From the NCBI GenBank assembly GCA_905182425.1, contig CAJJBP010000008.1, forward strand, positions 19,362 to 83,361: a stretch of DNA of 64,000 bases. The letters run 5' to 3'. Of this stretch, positions 39,170 through 49,044 are shown one piece after another. Below the pieces are notes generated by a model. That model searched no databases and was not told the origin of the DNA. It was given only the letters and a program-made list of their open reading frames with translations. The stretch is from an uncultured Planktomarina sp. GTDB taxonomy: Bacteria; Pseudomonadota; Alphaproteobacteria; Rhodobacterales; Rhodobacteraceae. Numbering within the stretch: the first letter of the stretch is position 1; each line of letters begins with the position of its first letter. The position numbers and the translations under genes are program-made.

Positions 39170-39790
39170 ATGACTAAACGTACAGCTGCCAAACACAAAA
39201 TTGACCGTCGGATGGGCGAAAACATCTGGGGTCGTCCAAAATCACCAGTAAATCGTCGTGAATATGGCCCAGGCCAGCATGGTCAACGTCGTAAAGGTAA
39301 ACTGTCGGATTTCGGTATTCAGCTGCGCGCTAAGCAAAAGCTGAAAGGTTACTATGGTGATCTGACCGAGAAACAATTCCGTCGCATCTACGCGGAAGCC
39401 GAACGCGTTAAGGGCGATACTGGCGAAAACTTGGTTGGTTTGCTCGAGCGTCGGTTGGATGCTGTCGTGTACCGGGCTAAATTTGTAGCAACAATTTTTG
39501 CAGCACGTCAGTTTGTTAATCATGGGCACGTCAAAGTTAACGGTAAGAAAGTTAATATTGCCTCGTACCTTGTTTCTGAGGGCGACGTGATCGAAGTACG
39601 TGATCGGTCCAAACAAATGGCTGTTTTACTCGAAGCCACACAATTAGCCGAGCGTGACGTTCCTGATTACATGGACGCTGATCATTCAAAAATGATTGCA
39701 ACATTTGTTCGGACTCCTAGTTTGGGGGACGTACCTTATCCGGTAATCATGGAACCGAACCTCGTGGTTGAATTCTACGCGAAGAACTAA
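39170..39790 (+). CDS. rpsD: 30S ribosomal protein S4
   Basis: A 206-residue primary 16S rRNA-binding protein. It starts [20 protein letters not shown] and includes [17 protein letters not shown], the [14 protein letters not shown] segment that begins the S4 RNA-binding domain, and [18 protein letters not shown]. The C-terminus VVEFYAKN is typical. The gene stands alone, as in many alphaproteobacteria, and has its own terminator. Its GC content and codon use are somewhat richer than its neighbours, which is usual for a highly expressed gene. Confidence 0.98.
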   Translation: MTKRTAAKHKIDRRMGENIWGRPKSPVNRREYGPGQHGQRRKGKLSDFGIQLRAKQKLKGYYGDLTEKQFRRIYAEAERVKGDTGENLVGLLERRLDAVVYRAKFVATIFAARQFVNHGHVKVNGKKVNIASYLVSEGDVIEVRDRSKQMAVLLEATQLAERDVPDYMDADHSKMIATFVRTPSLGDVPYPVIMEPNLVVEFYAKN

Positions 39791-39812
39791 TCCTCGCAAA
39801 TTAAATTCCTAG

Positions 39813-39845
39813 GCCGCGACGGGTAACCGACGCGGCTTTTTTTTT
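39813..39845 (+). terminator. Rho-independent terminator of rpsD
   Basis: GCCGCG (39813-39818) pairs with CGCGGC (39831-39836), with an inner CGG/CCG pairing around a GTAA loop, followed by nine T residues (39837-39845). It starts 23 bases after the rpsD stop. This is the clearest intrinsic terminator in the window. Confidence 0.92.
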
Positions 39846-39884
39846 GTTGTTTTCCTGTTAGAATAAATTGTGAAGGGATCTTTT

Positions 39885-40970
39885 ATGATACAACCTAAAC
39901 CTCAACAAGGAATTTTGGAAATTGAGCTTTACGTGGGTGGTATATCGTCGGTGGACGGTGTGCAAAATGTCCTTAAGTTGTCTTCGAATGAAAACCCAAA
40001 TGGCCCACCACTAGCAGCACAAAAGGCGGTGGCTCGATCGGCAGCAACCCTGCACAGGTATCCTGACTCAGATCATATTGGTCTACGCAACGCCCTTGCA
40101 GACTTGCATGGACTAAAAGTGTCACAGCTTATTTGTGGTTGTGGTTCGGATGAGCTGATAAGTTTTTTGTGCCAATCCTTTAGTGGTCCTGGGATTGAAG
40201 TTATTCATACATCCCATGGTTTTTTAATGTACAAGATTTACGCAATGGCCGCTGGTGCAACAATTGTTGAGGTTCCTGAACGGAACAGATACGTCGATGT
40301 AGATGAAATCCTTGCCGGCATAACCCCACGTACTGGTATTATTTTTGTTGCTAACCCTGGTAACCCAACGGGGACGTTGATCCCTGATGAGGATGTAGCC
40401 AGATTGATCGCGGGCACTCCAAAAGATGTCCTGGTCGTTTTGGACGGAGCATATGCGGATTACATCGAAGGATGGGATGGTGGTGCTAGTTTTGTATCCC
40501 AGCATGAGAATGTTGTGATGTTGAGAACTTTGTCAAAGATGTATGGCCTTGGAGGCCTGCGCGTGGGTTGGGGCTACGGACCACAGCATGTCATTGATGT
40601 TTTGAACCGTGTTAGAGGTCCTTTTAATTTATCAACTACTGCACTTGCGGCAGGTGAAGCGGCGGTGGGAGATCATGCTTTTGTTTGCGCGCATCGTATA
40701 GAAAACCAGACCTGTAGGAATTGGTTGCGGGAGGCACTTGCTGATATTGGAGTGCATTCCGATCCATCAGGTGCAAATTTCATTTTGGCTCGATTTATGG
40801 ATCGATTGCAGGCTGAAAACTGTGATATCTATCTTCAAACGCAAGGTGTGTTGGTCCGTCGAGTTGGGAGTTATGGCCTGCCAAATGCTCTACGTATCAC
40901 CGTGCCGGATATGAAGGGTTGTGTTAGAGTGGTTTCAGGTATTCGTGAATTTTTGGAGTATAGCACATGA
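39885..40970 (+). CDS. hisC: Histidinol-phosphate aminotransferase
   Basis: A 361-residue class I/II PLP aminotransferase. It begins GILEIELYVGG, has LKLSSNENPNGPP and CGCGSDELISFL for cofactor binding, NPGNPTGTLIP, and the PLP lysine in TLSKMYGLGGLRVGWG. The ATG at 39885 has AAGGGA upstream; a GTG 15 bases earlier is less likely. The enzyme acts in histidine synthesis and can also transaminate aromatic precursors. The latter fits its coupling (four-base overlap) to the prephenate/arogenate dehydrogenase gene. Confidence 0.92.
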   Translation: MIQPKPQQGILEIELYVGGISSVDGVQNVLKLSSNENPNGPPLAAQKAVARSAATLHRYPDSDHIGLRNALADLHGLKVSQLICGCGSDELISFLCQSFSGPGIEVIHTSHGFLMYKIYAMAAGATIVEVPERNRYVDVDEILAGITPRTGIIFVANPGNPTGTLIPDEDVARLIAGTPKDVLVVLDGAYADYIEGWDGGASFVSQHENVVMLRTLSKMYGLGGLRVGWGYGPQHVIDVLNRVRGPFNLSTTALAAGEAAVGDHAFVCAHRIENQTCRNWLREALADIGVHSDPSGANFILARFMDRLQAENCDIYLQTQGVLVRRVGSYGLPNALRITVPDMKGCVRVVSGIREFLEYST

Positions 40971-41875
40971 GCTATAACCGTATTGCCCTTATTGGTTTAG
41001 GATTAATTGCATCCTCTATGTCTTTGGCTATAAAGCGCTCGGGTTCATCTGCGCATGTGACAGGTTATGCGCGTTCGAGTGAAACGCGTGATACAGCACG
41101 AAGAATTGGTCTGTGTGATACAATTTATGATGATTTTGCGCCAACTGTTCACAATGCTGACCTTGTTGTTTTATGTGTCCCGGTGGGCGTCATGGGGCAG
41201 GTTATGGAAGATATCGCACCCCATTTGAAATCTGGCTGTACGATAAGTGATGTGGGCTCAGTCAAAAGATCTGTAATTGATCTTGTGCAACCGCATGTAC
41301 CTGAGGGTATTCATTTTGTACCTGCTCACCCCCTTGCTGGAACGGAACATTCCGGCCCAAAGTCAGGTTTTGCTGAACTTTTCGATAGTAGATGGTGCCT
41401 TTTAACTCCCAACGGAGCCAATAGTATAGCGATACAAAACTTGGCGAATTTTTGGAAGTCTTTAGGAGCTAAAGTTGAGGAAATGGACCCTGATCACCAC
41501 GATTTGGTTCTGGCGGTTACCAGTCATGCGCCACATTTGATCGCTTATACGATGGTTGGCGTCGCCGATGATTTGAAACGAGTAACGAACTCGGAGGTTA
41601 TTAACTTTTCGGCCACAGGTTTCAGAGATTTTACCCGTATCGCGGCTAGTGATCCTACGATGTGGCGCGATGTCTTTTTGTCCAACAGAGATGCTACACT
41701 TGAAATATTGGGCCGTTTTACTGAAGAGCTATTCGCCTTGCAGCGTGCAATTAGGACTGGAGACGGCGACTTACTTCATGATTATTTTTCTCGTACTCGA
41801 AGTATTCGACGTGGCATCATTGAGGCTGGACAAGATACTGACGCTCCCGATTTTGGACGAATAAAAAATAAATAA
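40967..41875 (+). CDS. tyrC: Prephenate/arogenate dehydrogenase family protein (cyclohexadienyl dehydrogenase)
   Basis: A 302-residue TyrA-family enzyme. The NAD(P)-binding loop is IALIGLGLIASSMSLAIKRSG, in which the third glycine of the usual GxGxxG is replaced by alanine-serine. It contains VVLCVPVG, SDVGSVK, VPAHPLAGTEHSGP and the catalytic-region VTSHAPHLIAYTMV. It oxidatively decarboxylates prephenate or arogenate on the path to tyrosine. The hisC-tyrC pair forms a probable aromatic/histidine unit after the rpsD terminator. Confidence 0.9.
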   Translation: MSYNRIALIGLGLIASSMSLAIKRSGSSAHVTGYARSSETRDTARRIGLCDTIYDDFAPTVHNADLVVLCVPVGVMGQVMEDIAPHLKSGCTISDVGSVKRSVIDLVQPHVPEGIHFVPAHPLAGTEHSGPKSGFAELFDSRWCLLTPNGANSIAIQNLANFWKSLGAKVEEMDPDHHDLVLAVTSHAPHLIAYTMVGVADDLKRVTNSEVINFSATGFRDFTRIAASDPTMWRDVFLSNRDATLEILGRFTEELFALQRAIRTGDGDLLHDYFSRTRSIRRGIIEAGQDTDAPDFGRIKNK

Positions 41876-42005
41876 TTTATATGCTTGTAGTTTGTTGTTG
41901 TTGATACGGGGATCGTCAACGTACATATTCATGCCTTTCTTGTTTGGACGCTCTGAAAAAAACTTACAGTTTGAGTGGCAGTTTTTAAAAAATTAGGAAA
42001 TAAAA

Positions 42006-42536
42006 ATGTGGGTGTTTGGATACGGTTCGTTGCTTTGGAATCCTGAATTTAATCCTGTTGAGAGTGTTCGAGCAGATCTCCCTGGCTATACCCGCAGTTT
42101 TTGTATGTTATCCATTCATCATAGAGGGACTGAGAAAAAGCCAGGCCTTGTGCTCGCATTGGACGAGTCGGCAGTTGATAACCATTGCATGGGTATGGGA
42201 CTTCGGGTGGCTGATAACGAAGCAGAGAAAGTTTTGACTGAGCTGCGCAAACGTGAGTTGGTATCCTCTGCGTATCTTGAAAAATGGATCGACCTAAAAC
42301 TATCTGATGGGCGTCTAGTACCAGCTGTAACGTATGTTGTGGACCGCAATCATCCTCAATACTGTCAGCTTGAATTAACCCATCAAGCTGAGATCATCGC
42401 TCAGGCGGCTGGTGGACGAGGTGCAAACTGGGAATATCTAATTAATACTGCTGATTTTCTTCAATCGCTTGGCATTGGGGACCCTGAATTGGATTGGTTA
42501 GTAAAAGAAGTAACAAAATTGGGCTATGGAACATAA
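42006..42536 (+). CDS. Gamma-glutamylcyclotransferase, ChaC-like
   Basis: A 176-residue enzyme with the ChaC hallmark VFGYGSLLWNP at the N-terminus, LPGYTRSFCMLSIHHRGT, and a glutamate-containing REL segment (KRELVSSAYLEKW) where the catalytic glutamate is expected. The family degrades glutathione to 5-oxoproline and Cys-Gly. The start has a good AGGAAA ribosome site. It stands in its own short unit before the proton-channel gene. Confidence 0.87.
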   Translation: MWVFGYGSLLWNPEFNPVESVRADLPGYTRSFCMLSIHHRGTEKKPGLVLALDESAVDNHCMGMGLRVADNEAEKVLTELRKRELVSSAYLEKWIDLKLSDGRLVPAVTYVVDRNHPQYCQLELTHQAEIIAQAAGGRGANWEYLINTADFLQSLGIGDPELDWLVKEVTKLGYGT

Positions 42537-42603
42537 CACCTTGGCTTGGAAACTATTTCACTTTAACGTTTCATCGTAGATTATTGTAGGCAAGGCCACA
42601 CTC

Positions 42604-43773
42604 ATGAATCAATTTAGCCGAGACCAGAACCCTCAGTTCTCGCAGCCTTTTAGCCAAGTTATCACGATGTTGATTATTGTGACGAGCGTTGGGGTGATCA
42701 GCTATCTCGCTTTTCCTAGCATTGGGCCAACATTCCTGGCGAACCCCTACCTGAATGGTTTTATCTTGATGGTGTTCTTTATCGGGGTTGGGACCTGCTT
42801 CAATCAAGCCTTATCTTTGATTTATTCGGTACAATGGATTGAAGGCTTTACTACCCAACGTGAGGGGCATGAGAATTCAAAACCACCACAGCTTTTGGCT
42901 CCATTAGCTGGTCTATTGAGGGGGCGTGGTGCGCGTACACAATTGGGATCCGCTGCTTCTCGTTCCATTCTTGATAGCATATCCATGCGCATCGACGAAC
43001 AACGCGAATTAACACGCTACATTACCAATATGCTCATTTTCTTGGGTCTGCTGGGAACATTCTATGGGCTGGCAACTACGGTTCCAGCTTTAGTGAAAAC
43101 AATCCAATCACTAAGCCCAGCTGAAGGTGAAAGTGTTGTCGACACATTTTCGCGACTGCAAAAAGGTCTTGAAGGGCAGCTAAACGGTATGGGCATTGCC
43201 TTTGCATCATCTCTGTTGGGATTGGCTGGGTCGCTCCTAGTCGGTCTGCTTGAGGTGTTCTCTAGCCGGGGTCAAAATAGGTTTTATGGTGAATTAGAAG
43301 ACTGGCTTTCGTCAATCACACGTGTTGGGTTTGCAGGTGGCGAGGGTGAAGGTACAGGTGAACAGTCTATGCTAGGCGCTATGATGGACCAAATGTCTGA
43401 GCAAATGGACGGTATGGCAAGGATGTATTCACAAACAAGCCAAGGCCAAGCTGATGTTGAAACTCATCTAATTAAGCTTACCTCTACAATCGAAAAGTTG
43501 ACCCATAAACTGGACCAAGGCCAAACGGAGGCGCTGGAACGTGTTGCAGCAAGCCAAGAAAAAATGTTGGCCCGCATGGGACAAGGCGGTGGGGAAGGGT
43601 TAGATGCCGAAAGTCGAAGTCGTTTGCGTTCTATAGATGTACAAATGCTCAGGATTTTGGAAGAAGTTTCATCGGGTCGCCAAGAAAGTATAGGCGAGAT
43701 CCGCAGTGATTTGAATAACTTATCAAAAGCAATCAGCAGCATGGCACGTAGCGCCACAATTGGTCAGAAGTAG
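42604..43773 (+). CDS. MotA/TolQ/ExbB-like proton channel protein of unknown role
   Basis: A 389-residue inner-membrane protein. Two hydrophobic segments lie near the N-terminus (about 22-42 and 52-75). After a cytoplasmic loop come two more in the ExbB/TolQ pattern: NMLIFLGLLGTFYGLATTV and GMGIAFASSLLGLAGSLLVG. A C-terminal soluble region of about 130 residues is rich in Gln and Met and probably helical. The gene is followed after nine bases by an OmpA-domain protein with a MotB-like anchor, so the two probably form an ion-driven stator-like complex. It is larger than ExbB or TolQ. Function is not known. Confidence 0.82.
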   Translation: MNQFSRDQNPQFSQPFSQVITMLIIVTSVGVISYLAFPSIGPTFLANPYLNGFILMVFFIGVGTCFNQALSLIYSVQWIEGFTTQREGHENSKPPQLLAPLAGLLRGRGARTQLGSAASRSILDSISMRIDEQRELTRYITNMLIFLGLLGTFYGLATTVPALVKTIQSLSPAEGESVVDTFSRLQKGLEGQLNGMGIAFASSLLGLAGSLLVGLLEVFSSRGQNRFYGELEDWLSSITRVGFAGGEGEGTGEQSMLGAMMDQMSEQMDGMARMYSQTSQGQADVETHLIKLTSTIEKLTHKLDQGQTEALERVAASQEKMLARMGQGGGEGLDAESRSRLRSIDVQMLRILEEVSSGRQESIGEIRSDLNNLSKAISSMARSATIGQK

Positions 43774-43782
43774 GCGGGCAGC

Positions 43783-45672
43783 ATGGCTCTTTCTCGCCGC
43801 ACTGGTGTTAGGTTCCAAGCCTCAATTTGGCCCGGTTTTGTAGATGCAATGACGGGCCTTCTCTTGGTTCTTATGTTTGTGCTTACAATCTTTATGGTTA
43901 TTCAATTTGTGTTACAGGAAACCATCAAAGGTCAAGGCTCTGAGCTTGATGTGCTCAGCTCGAGTATTCAACAGAAAGATCTGGAATTATTGAACCTTTC
44001 AGATCAGATTTCAACGCTTGGTGTGGCATTAGGCATGGAGCGAGAGTTGGCTATTCGTTTACGCGATGAGGTGGCAAATCTTGATGCTTCTCTTTCAAAT
44101 GCGCAGGCTGATGGACGTACACAATTAGCTCAAATCAAGGCATTGAAGTCAGAGCGGGATGCAAGTGCTGCCAAGCTAGAAAATGCTAACACTATTATTA
44201 CAGACTTTGAGCTTCAAGTCGCCGGGCTGCTAGTTTCCCAGCAACAGAAGCAAAATGAAATTAATGACTTCTCCGCTCAGATCTTCCAACTTCAAACGAT
44301 TCAAGGTCAAGCAAATACTGAAATTTTGGAATTTGAAACTCAGGTCAGTTTGCTATTGTCTGAAAAAACTCAGTATAAAAATGAGATTTTGAATTTTGAA
44401 ACTCAGATCCAGAAATTAATAGATACACAAATTCAAGACCGCCAAAATATTGAAACAATTGAGGGTGAGCGTGCAAGTCTTCAGCAAACACTTTTAGCCG
44501 CTCAAGCCACGATTCAAGAGAAAATTGCGGCTGCCGCATTAGCAAACTCCAAACAGAAATTTATGGATAAGATGATTGCGGACCTAAGTCGCTCTCTTGA
44601 TCGTAACGAGATCGAATTGAACCGTTTGAGGGGGAGCCTCGATAATAGCGATACTGTTCTCAATGCAAAAGAGATTGAACGTCTGGCTGAAGCAGCGGCT
44701 GCAGAACAACTTCGCAAAGAGTTGGAAGGCAGCACGGCGGCTTTATCATCTCTAACTTTACAATTAAATGCTGAACGTGAAAAGGCTGAAGAAACTCTTA
44801 CGTTGCTTGCGGCGGCCCAAAACGCTGAAAATAATTTAAGCGAAGTCACCGCTGCTGCCCTAACCGAGGTGGAAAAAACAAATGCGCTTTTGGCCGTTTC
44901 GCAAGCAGAGCTGAAAAAAGTAAAGGATATTTCATCTGAATCACAACGACAGGCAGTTGTACTCAGCCAAGAAGTGGCAGCGTTGCGTAGTCAGATTAGC
45001 TCCTTGCAAATCACGCTTGGTCAAATTGAGAGTGAAGATGAGGCAAAGGGAATAGAAATTGTGAACCTTGGAAAAAGTCTGAACAATGCCTTGGCGCGAG
45101 CGGCTTCGGCTGAAAAGAAGAATGCCCAGTTTCTTGCTGCGAAAAATGAACGCTTAGAAGCCGAAGCTGCGATCCTGAAGGCAAAGGCAGAAAGTCTCGA
45201 GGGATATAAATCTAAGTTCTTTGGAGAAGTGCGCAAATCATTGGAGGGTCAAAAGGGGGTAAAACTTGTAGGGGATAGGTTTGTCTTTTCGTCTGAAGTC
45301 CTGTTTGCATCAGCTGAGGCGGAATTGACTGACCAAGGTAAAAATGAAATTGCCGAGATAGCAGCTCTTATTCAAGGAGCAACACGTAAAATGCCAAACA
45401 CGATAGATTGGATATTACAAGTTGATGGTCATACCGACAACCAAGCTATCAGCTCGGGCGCACAGTTTGCAGACAACTGGGAGTTGAGCCAAGCGCGAGC
45501 CCTCTCCGTTGTTCAGTTTCTAGTGAAGGAGCAAAATATGGACCCTGCGCGGTTATCAGCCAATGGTTTTGCTCAGTTCCAGCCAGTGAATGCGGACAAT
45601 ACGTCTGAAGCAAGGGCGCAAAACCGTCGAATTGAGTTAAAACTGACTGAAAAGCAGAGCTACACAGATTAA
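43783..45672 (+). CDS. Long coiled-coil, peptidoglycan-binding OmpA/MotB-like protein
   Basis: A 629-residue protein. One membrane helix at about 19-48 begins FVDAMTGLLLVLMFVLTIF; Asp21 sits where MotB, TolR and ExbD keep the proton-carrying aspartate. Residues about 50-480 are a nearly unbroken predicted coiled coil, including four tandem 21-residue repeats. The C-terminal OmpA domain (about 488-625) has QVDGHTDNQAISSGAQFADN and ARAQNRRIELKL, the usual peptidoglycan-binding signature. It is the obvious partner of the upstream channel protein. Coupling of proton flow to the cell wall or outer membrane is inferred; no function is established. Confidence 0.85.
   Translation: MALSRRTGVRFQASIWPGFVDAMTGLLLVLMFVLTIFMVIQFVLQETIKGQGSELDVLSSSIQQKDLELLNLSDQISTLGVALGMERELAIRLRDEVANLDASLSNAQADGRTQLAQIKALKSERDASAAKLENANTIITDFELQVAGLLVSQQQKQNEINDFSAQIFQLQTIQGQANTEILEFETQVSLLLSEKTQYKNEILNFETQIQKLIDTQIQDRQNIETIEGERASLQQTLLAAQATIQEKIAAAALANSKQKFMDKMIADLSRSLDRNEIELNRLRGSLDNSDTVLNAKEIERLAEAAAAEQLRKELEGSTAALSSLTLQLNAEREKAEETLTLLAAAQNAENNLSEVTAAALTEVEKTNALLAVSQAELKKVKDISSESQRQAVVLSQEVAALRSQISSLQITLGQIESEDEAKGIEIVNLGKSLNNALARAASAEKKNAQFLAAKNERLEAEAAILKAKAESLEGYKSKFFGEVRKSLEGQKGVKLVGDRFVFSSEVLFASAEAELTDQGKNEIAEIAALIQGATRKMPNTIDWILQVDGHTDNQAISSGAQFADNWELSQARALSVVQFLVKEQNMDPARLSANGFAQFQPVNADNTSEARAQNRRIELKLTEKQSYTD
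44191..44442 (+). repeat. Four tandem 63-base repeats (21 codons each) in the coiled coil
   Basis: Consecutive 21-residue units begin TIITDFELQV, NEINDFSAQI, TEILEFETQV and NEILNFETQI. Twenty-one residues is three heptads, which keeps coiled-coil register. Units 3 and 4 are also close at the DNA level, for example both have TTTGAAACTCAG. Confidence 0.8.
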
Positions 45673-45715
45673 GGCCTTTCAGGCCGGCCCAGCCAGCCCA
45701 GAAAAAGTTTTTAAA

Positions 45716-48046
45716 TTACTCTGAAATCAACAATGGTGGCTTTTTGTCTTTGTTAGTTATGCGTGCTTTCTGTGGTTCCTCGATACTAAGATTCAATTCG
45801 CCAGCTTTTACACCAACTTTTACAATCCCGCCCTTCAGAAGTTTGCCAAACAATAGCTCTTCTGCCAAAGGCTTTTTGATGTGTTCTTGGATGACCCGCC
45901 CCAGTGGCCGTGCTCCCATTTTATCGTCGTACCCTTTATCACCTAACCAATCAGCGGCAGCTTTTGTTATTTCAATTGTTACGTTACGATCCATGAGTTG
46001 AGCTTCAAGTTGAAGTACAAATTTTTCAACTACTTGCGCAATCACATCGCGACTGAGAGGCGCAAAGCTTACTATTGCATCAAGGCGGTTACGGAACTCT
46101 GGTGTAAAGGTCCGCTCAATAGCTGCGGTATCTTCGCCTTCACGACGATCACGTCCGAAACCAATGGCGGCTTTTGACATTTCAGACGCACCTGCATTTG
46201 ATGTCATGATCAAAACAACATTGCGGAAGTCGGATGTGCGCCCATTGTGATCTGTCAATTTGCCATGATCCATGACTTGCAGTAAAATATTGAAAACATC
46301 GGGATGCGCTTTTTCGATTTCGTCTAGCAACAAAACGCAATGTGGGTTTTGATCTACGCCATCCGTCAACATCCCGCCCTGATCAAAGCCAACGTAGCCG
46401 GGAGGCGCACCAATCAAACGGCTAATTGCATGCTTCTCCATGTACTCTGACATATCGAACCGAATAAGTGGGACTCCCAGGCTGTCCGCCAACTGTTTGG
46501 CAACTTCTGTTTTTCCGACCCCTGTGGGTCCCGCAAACAAGTAGTTTCCAATAGGTTTTTCTGGCTCACGCAGCCCTGCGCGCGACAACTTAATCGCTGA
46601 AGAAAGCGCCTCTATTGCGGGATCTTGTCCAAATACAACCCGTTTTAAACCTGCTTCTAAATCCCGTAAAATTTCCGCATCATCTTTTGATACAGTTTTT
46701 GCAGGAATACGCGCAATTTTGGCGACAACAGCTTCAATTTCCTTGACGCCAATAGTTTTCCGCCGTTTGCTCTCAGTAACTAGATGTTGTGCGGCGCCTG
46801 CCTCATCAATCACGTCGATAGCTTTATCGGGTAATTTACGGTCATTAATGTAACGGGCTGCAAGTTCTACAGCTATTTTGATGGCTTCTGCTGTATATTT
46901 TATATCATGGTGTTCTTCAAAATAGGGTTTAAGCCCTTTGAGGATTTTAATACTATCCTCAACGGAAGGTTCCACGACATCAATTTTTTGAAATCTGCGC
47001 GATAAAGCGCGATCTTTCTCGAAATGCTGACGAAACTCTTTGTATGTGGTTGAACCCATGCACCGAAGTTTGCCGCCCTGCAGAGCGGGTTTAAGTAGGT
47101 TCGATGCATCCATGGCCCCACCAGAAGTAGCACCAGCGCCAATTATAGTGTGGATTTCGTCAATGAAGAGTACTGCATCAACGTGGTCTTCCATTTCAGT
47201 CATTACCCCTTTGAGGCGTTCTTCAAAGTCACCGCGATAGCGTGTACCGGCCAGAAGAGCCCCCATATCAAGAGAATAGATTGTTGTTTTTGAGAGGATT
47301 TCAGGAATTTGACCTTGTACGATCTTGCGCGCCAGGCCTTCGGCAATAGCCGTTTTGCCAACGCCAGGATCACCGACTAAAAGTGGGTTATTTTTGCGCC
47401 TGCGACATAGAACTTGGACACATCGTTCGACCTCACTGTTGCGCCCAATCAAAGGGTCAACATCGCCTTGAGAGGCTTTGGCGTTCAGATCAACGCAGTA
47501 CTTGCTCAATGCAGTTTCATTTTCTTCTGTGTCAGGAGCGTCCTCACCGAATAGGGCTTCGTCATCCTCAGCGCCAACAACGGGGCGACTTTCGACGAAG
47601 TTGGGGTCTTTCGCAACGCCGTGGGCGATAAAGTTTACCGCATCGTAGCGGGTCATTTCCTGTTCCTGTAAGAAGAATGCAGCGGTGCTTTCGCGTTCAG
47701 CAAAAATTGCAACCAAAACATTTGCGCCGGTCACTTCTGTGCGACCCGAGGATTGAACATGGATCGCCGCACGTTGTATCACCCGTTGAAAAGCTGCGGT
47801 TGGCACGGCCTCTGAGCCTTCAGCTTCTGTTATCAATTCCCTGAGGTCGTCTTCGATAAAATCTGTCAGCTGCTTTCGCAAGATTTTAACGTCAACCGAA
47901 CATGCCCGCATCACTTTTACCGCGTCTGGTTCATCGATCAACGCAAGTAATAAATGTTCCAATGTTGCCAATTCATGTTGCCTCGCGTTCGCTGCTGCTA
48001 ACGCTTCGTGGATGGCGTGTTCCAAAGTATTTGAAAATGATGGCAC
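45716..48046 (-). CDS. clpA: ATP-dependent Clp protease ATP-binding subunit ClpA
   Basis: A 776-residue AAA+ unfoldase that feeds ClpP. It has the double ClpN domain at the N-terminus, D1 Walker [14 protein letters not shown] with Walker B FIDEIHT, D2 Walker [13 protein letters not shown] with [11 protein letters not shown], and the ClpP-contacting loop [11 protein letters not shown] 48046 ([12 protein letters not shown]) is chosen because AAGGAG lies just upstream and relatives start there. No clpS is adjacent. CCCCTTGAA about 75 bases upstream resembles a sigma-32 -35 element, but the matching -10 is poor. Confidence 0.94.
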   Translation of the reverse strand: MPSFSNTLEHAIHEALAAANARQHELATLEHLLLALIDEPDAVKVMRACSVDVKILRKQLTDFIEDDLRELITEAEGSEAVPTAAFQRVIQRAAIHVQSSGRTEVTGANVLVAIFAERESTAAFFLQEQEMTRYDAVNFIAHGVAKDPNFVESRPVVGAEDDEALFGEDAPDTEENETALSKYCVDLNAKASQGDVDPLIGRNSEVERCVQVLCRRRKNNPLLVGDPGVGKTAIAEGLARKIVQGQIPEILSKTTIYSLDMGALLAGTRYRGDFEERLKGVMTEMEDHVDAVLFIDEIHTIIGAGATSGGAMDASNLLKPALQGGKLRCMGSTTYKEFRQHFEKDRALSRRFQKIDVVEPSVEDSIKILKGLKPYFEEHHDIKYTAEAIKIAVELAARYINDRKLPDKAIDVIDEAGAAQHLVTESKRRKTIGVKEIEAVVAKIARIPAKTVSKDDAEILRDLEAGLKRVVFGQDPAIEALSSAIKLSRAGLREPEKPIGNYLFAGPTGVGKTEVAKQLADSLGVPLIRFDMSEYMEKHAISRLIGAPPGYVGFDQGGMLTDGVDQNPHCVLLLDEIEKAHPDVFNILLQVMDHGKLTDHNGRTSDFRNVVLIMTSNAGASEMSKAAIGFGRDRREGEDTAAIERTFTPEFRNRLDAIVSFAPLSRDVIAQVVEKFVLQLEAQLMDRNVTIEITKAAADWLGDKGYDDKMGARPLGRVIQEHIKKPLAEELLFGKLLKGGIVKVGVKAGELNLSIEEPQKARITNKDKKPPLLISE

Positions 48047-48185
48047 GCTTCTCTCCTTCAAGTATTGCGGTCATGTTAACCGCTGTTACCCCTAGACTTC
48101 GGTTTTCTGCGCCAACCTTCAAGGGGGTTAGGTGTATTTTTTGGTATAATTTTTCAAACTCATACAATAATTAGCGCTTATTTGA

Positions 48186-48983
48186 TCAAAAGTTATCTTT
48201 TTTAGCTCGGATTGTGGCAAAAACCTTCGCGGCCGGAGCGCCTAACATGCCGATGGCGGCTTGTAATGCTTGATCATCGGCACGCAAAAACGGGTTCGTT
48301 TGTAGCTCATCAGAAAGCAAACTCGGGACTGTGCGTCGACCCTCGGATAAATCCTTTGCTATTCGGGATGCGCGTGTGGCGACGGCCCGATTATCTTCAT
48401 TCAGGGATAATGCAAATGCCATATTGTTGCTGGTGTACTCATGCCCAGAATAAACTAGTGTGTTTGCGGGCAAGTTACGCAGTTGAAGAAGACTATCCCA
48501 CATCTGTTGAGGACTGCCTTCGAATAATCTTCCACACCCCATGGCCATTAAACTATCTGCGGTAAACACAGCGTTTATGGCCTCTATATGCAAGGCGAGG
48601 TGTCCGATTGTGTGGCCGGAAACATCATAAATTTGGCCAGTAAATCCAGCTAATTCGACTGTTTGGCCGGCCGTGACTGCAAGATCCAGGTCCGGAAGAC
48701 GATATTTATCGTTTAATGCCCCAATAACTTTGGTATTTGGGCGCGATTTCAAGGCCGTTAAACCTGACTGCAAATCTGACAGTCCGTCAATGTGGTCCCC
48801 ATGGTGGTGAGTAATAAAAATATCACACGAAGTGATGTCGAAGGTTTTTAGTATATCCAATATTGGTGTGGCGTCCGGGACGTCTACAACAAGAGCAGAG
48901 CGTTGCGCCTTGTTATAGATCACAAAAGCATAATTGTCCGCCAAACATGGAATGGTGTGAATCTCGATATTTTGATTAACCAT
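48186..48983 (-). CDS. gloB: Hydroxyacylglutathione hydrolase (glyoxalase II)
   Basis: A 265-residue metallo-beta-lactamase-fold enzyme. The metal site THHHGDHIDG is near residue 60, with VSGHTIGHLALH, FTADSLMAMGCGRLFEG and YSGHEYTSNN further on, as in glyoxalase II. It hydrolyses S-lactoylglutathione to lactate and glutathione. ATG 48983 (MVNQNIEIHTIPCL) gives the standard length. It is transcribed divergently from the methyltransferase-like gene, a conserved arrangement in the clade as far as I know. Confidence 0.93.
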   Translation of the reverse strand: MVNQNIEIHTIPCLADNYAFVIYNKAQRSALVVDVPDATPILDILKTFDITSCDIFITHHHGDHIDGLSDLQSGLTALKSRPNTKVIGALNDKYRLPDLDLAVTAGQTVELAGFTGQIYDVSGHTIGHLALHIEAINAVFTADSLMAMGCGRLFEGSPQQMWDSLLQLRNLPANTLVYSGHEYTSNNMAFALSLNEDNRAVATRASRIAKDLSEGRRTVPSLLSDELQTNPFLRADDQALQAAIGMLGAPAAKVFATIRAKKDNF

Positions 48984-49044
48984 GGTAATCTCATTTCTTT
49001 TTGGTAGCATTGTTTTAACCTTAATCGACAGAAATGGAACTGCA

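Noticed and set aside
42604..45672. Assignment of the channel/OmpA pair to a Zorya anti-phage system
   Set aside because: The two-protein design is similar to ZorAB, but no helicase or nuclease partner genes are adjacent (neighbours are a ChaC-like enzyme and clpA), so a defence call is not supported.
48096..48123. Heat-shock (sigma-32) promoter of clpA
   Set aside because: CCCCTTGAA fits a -35 element, but the bases 17 further on (CCGAAG) do not match a -10, so it is not listed as a feature.
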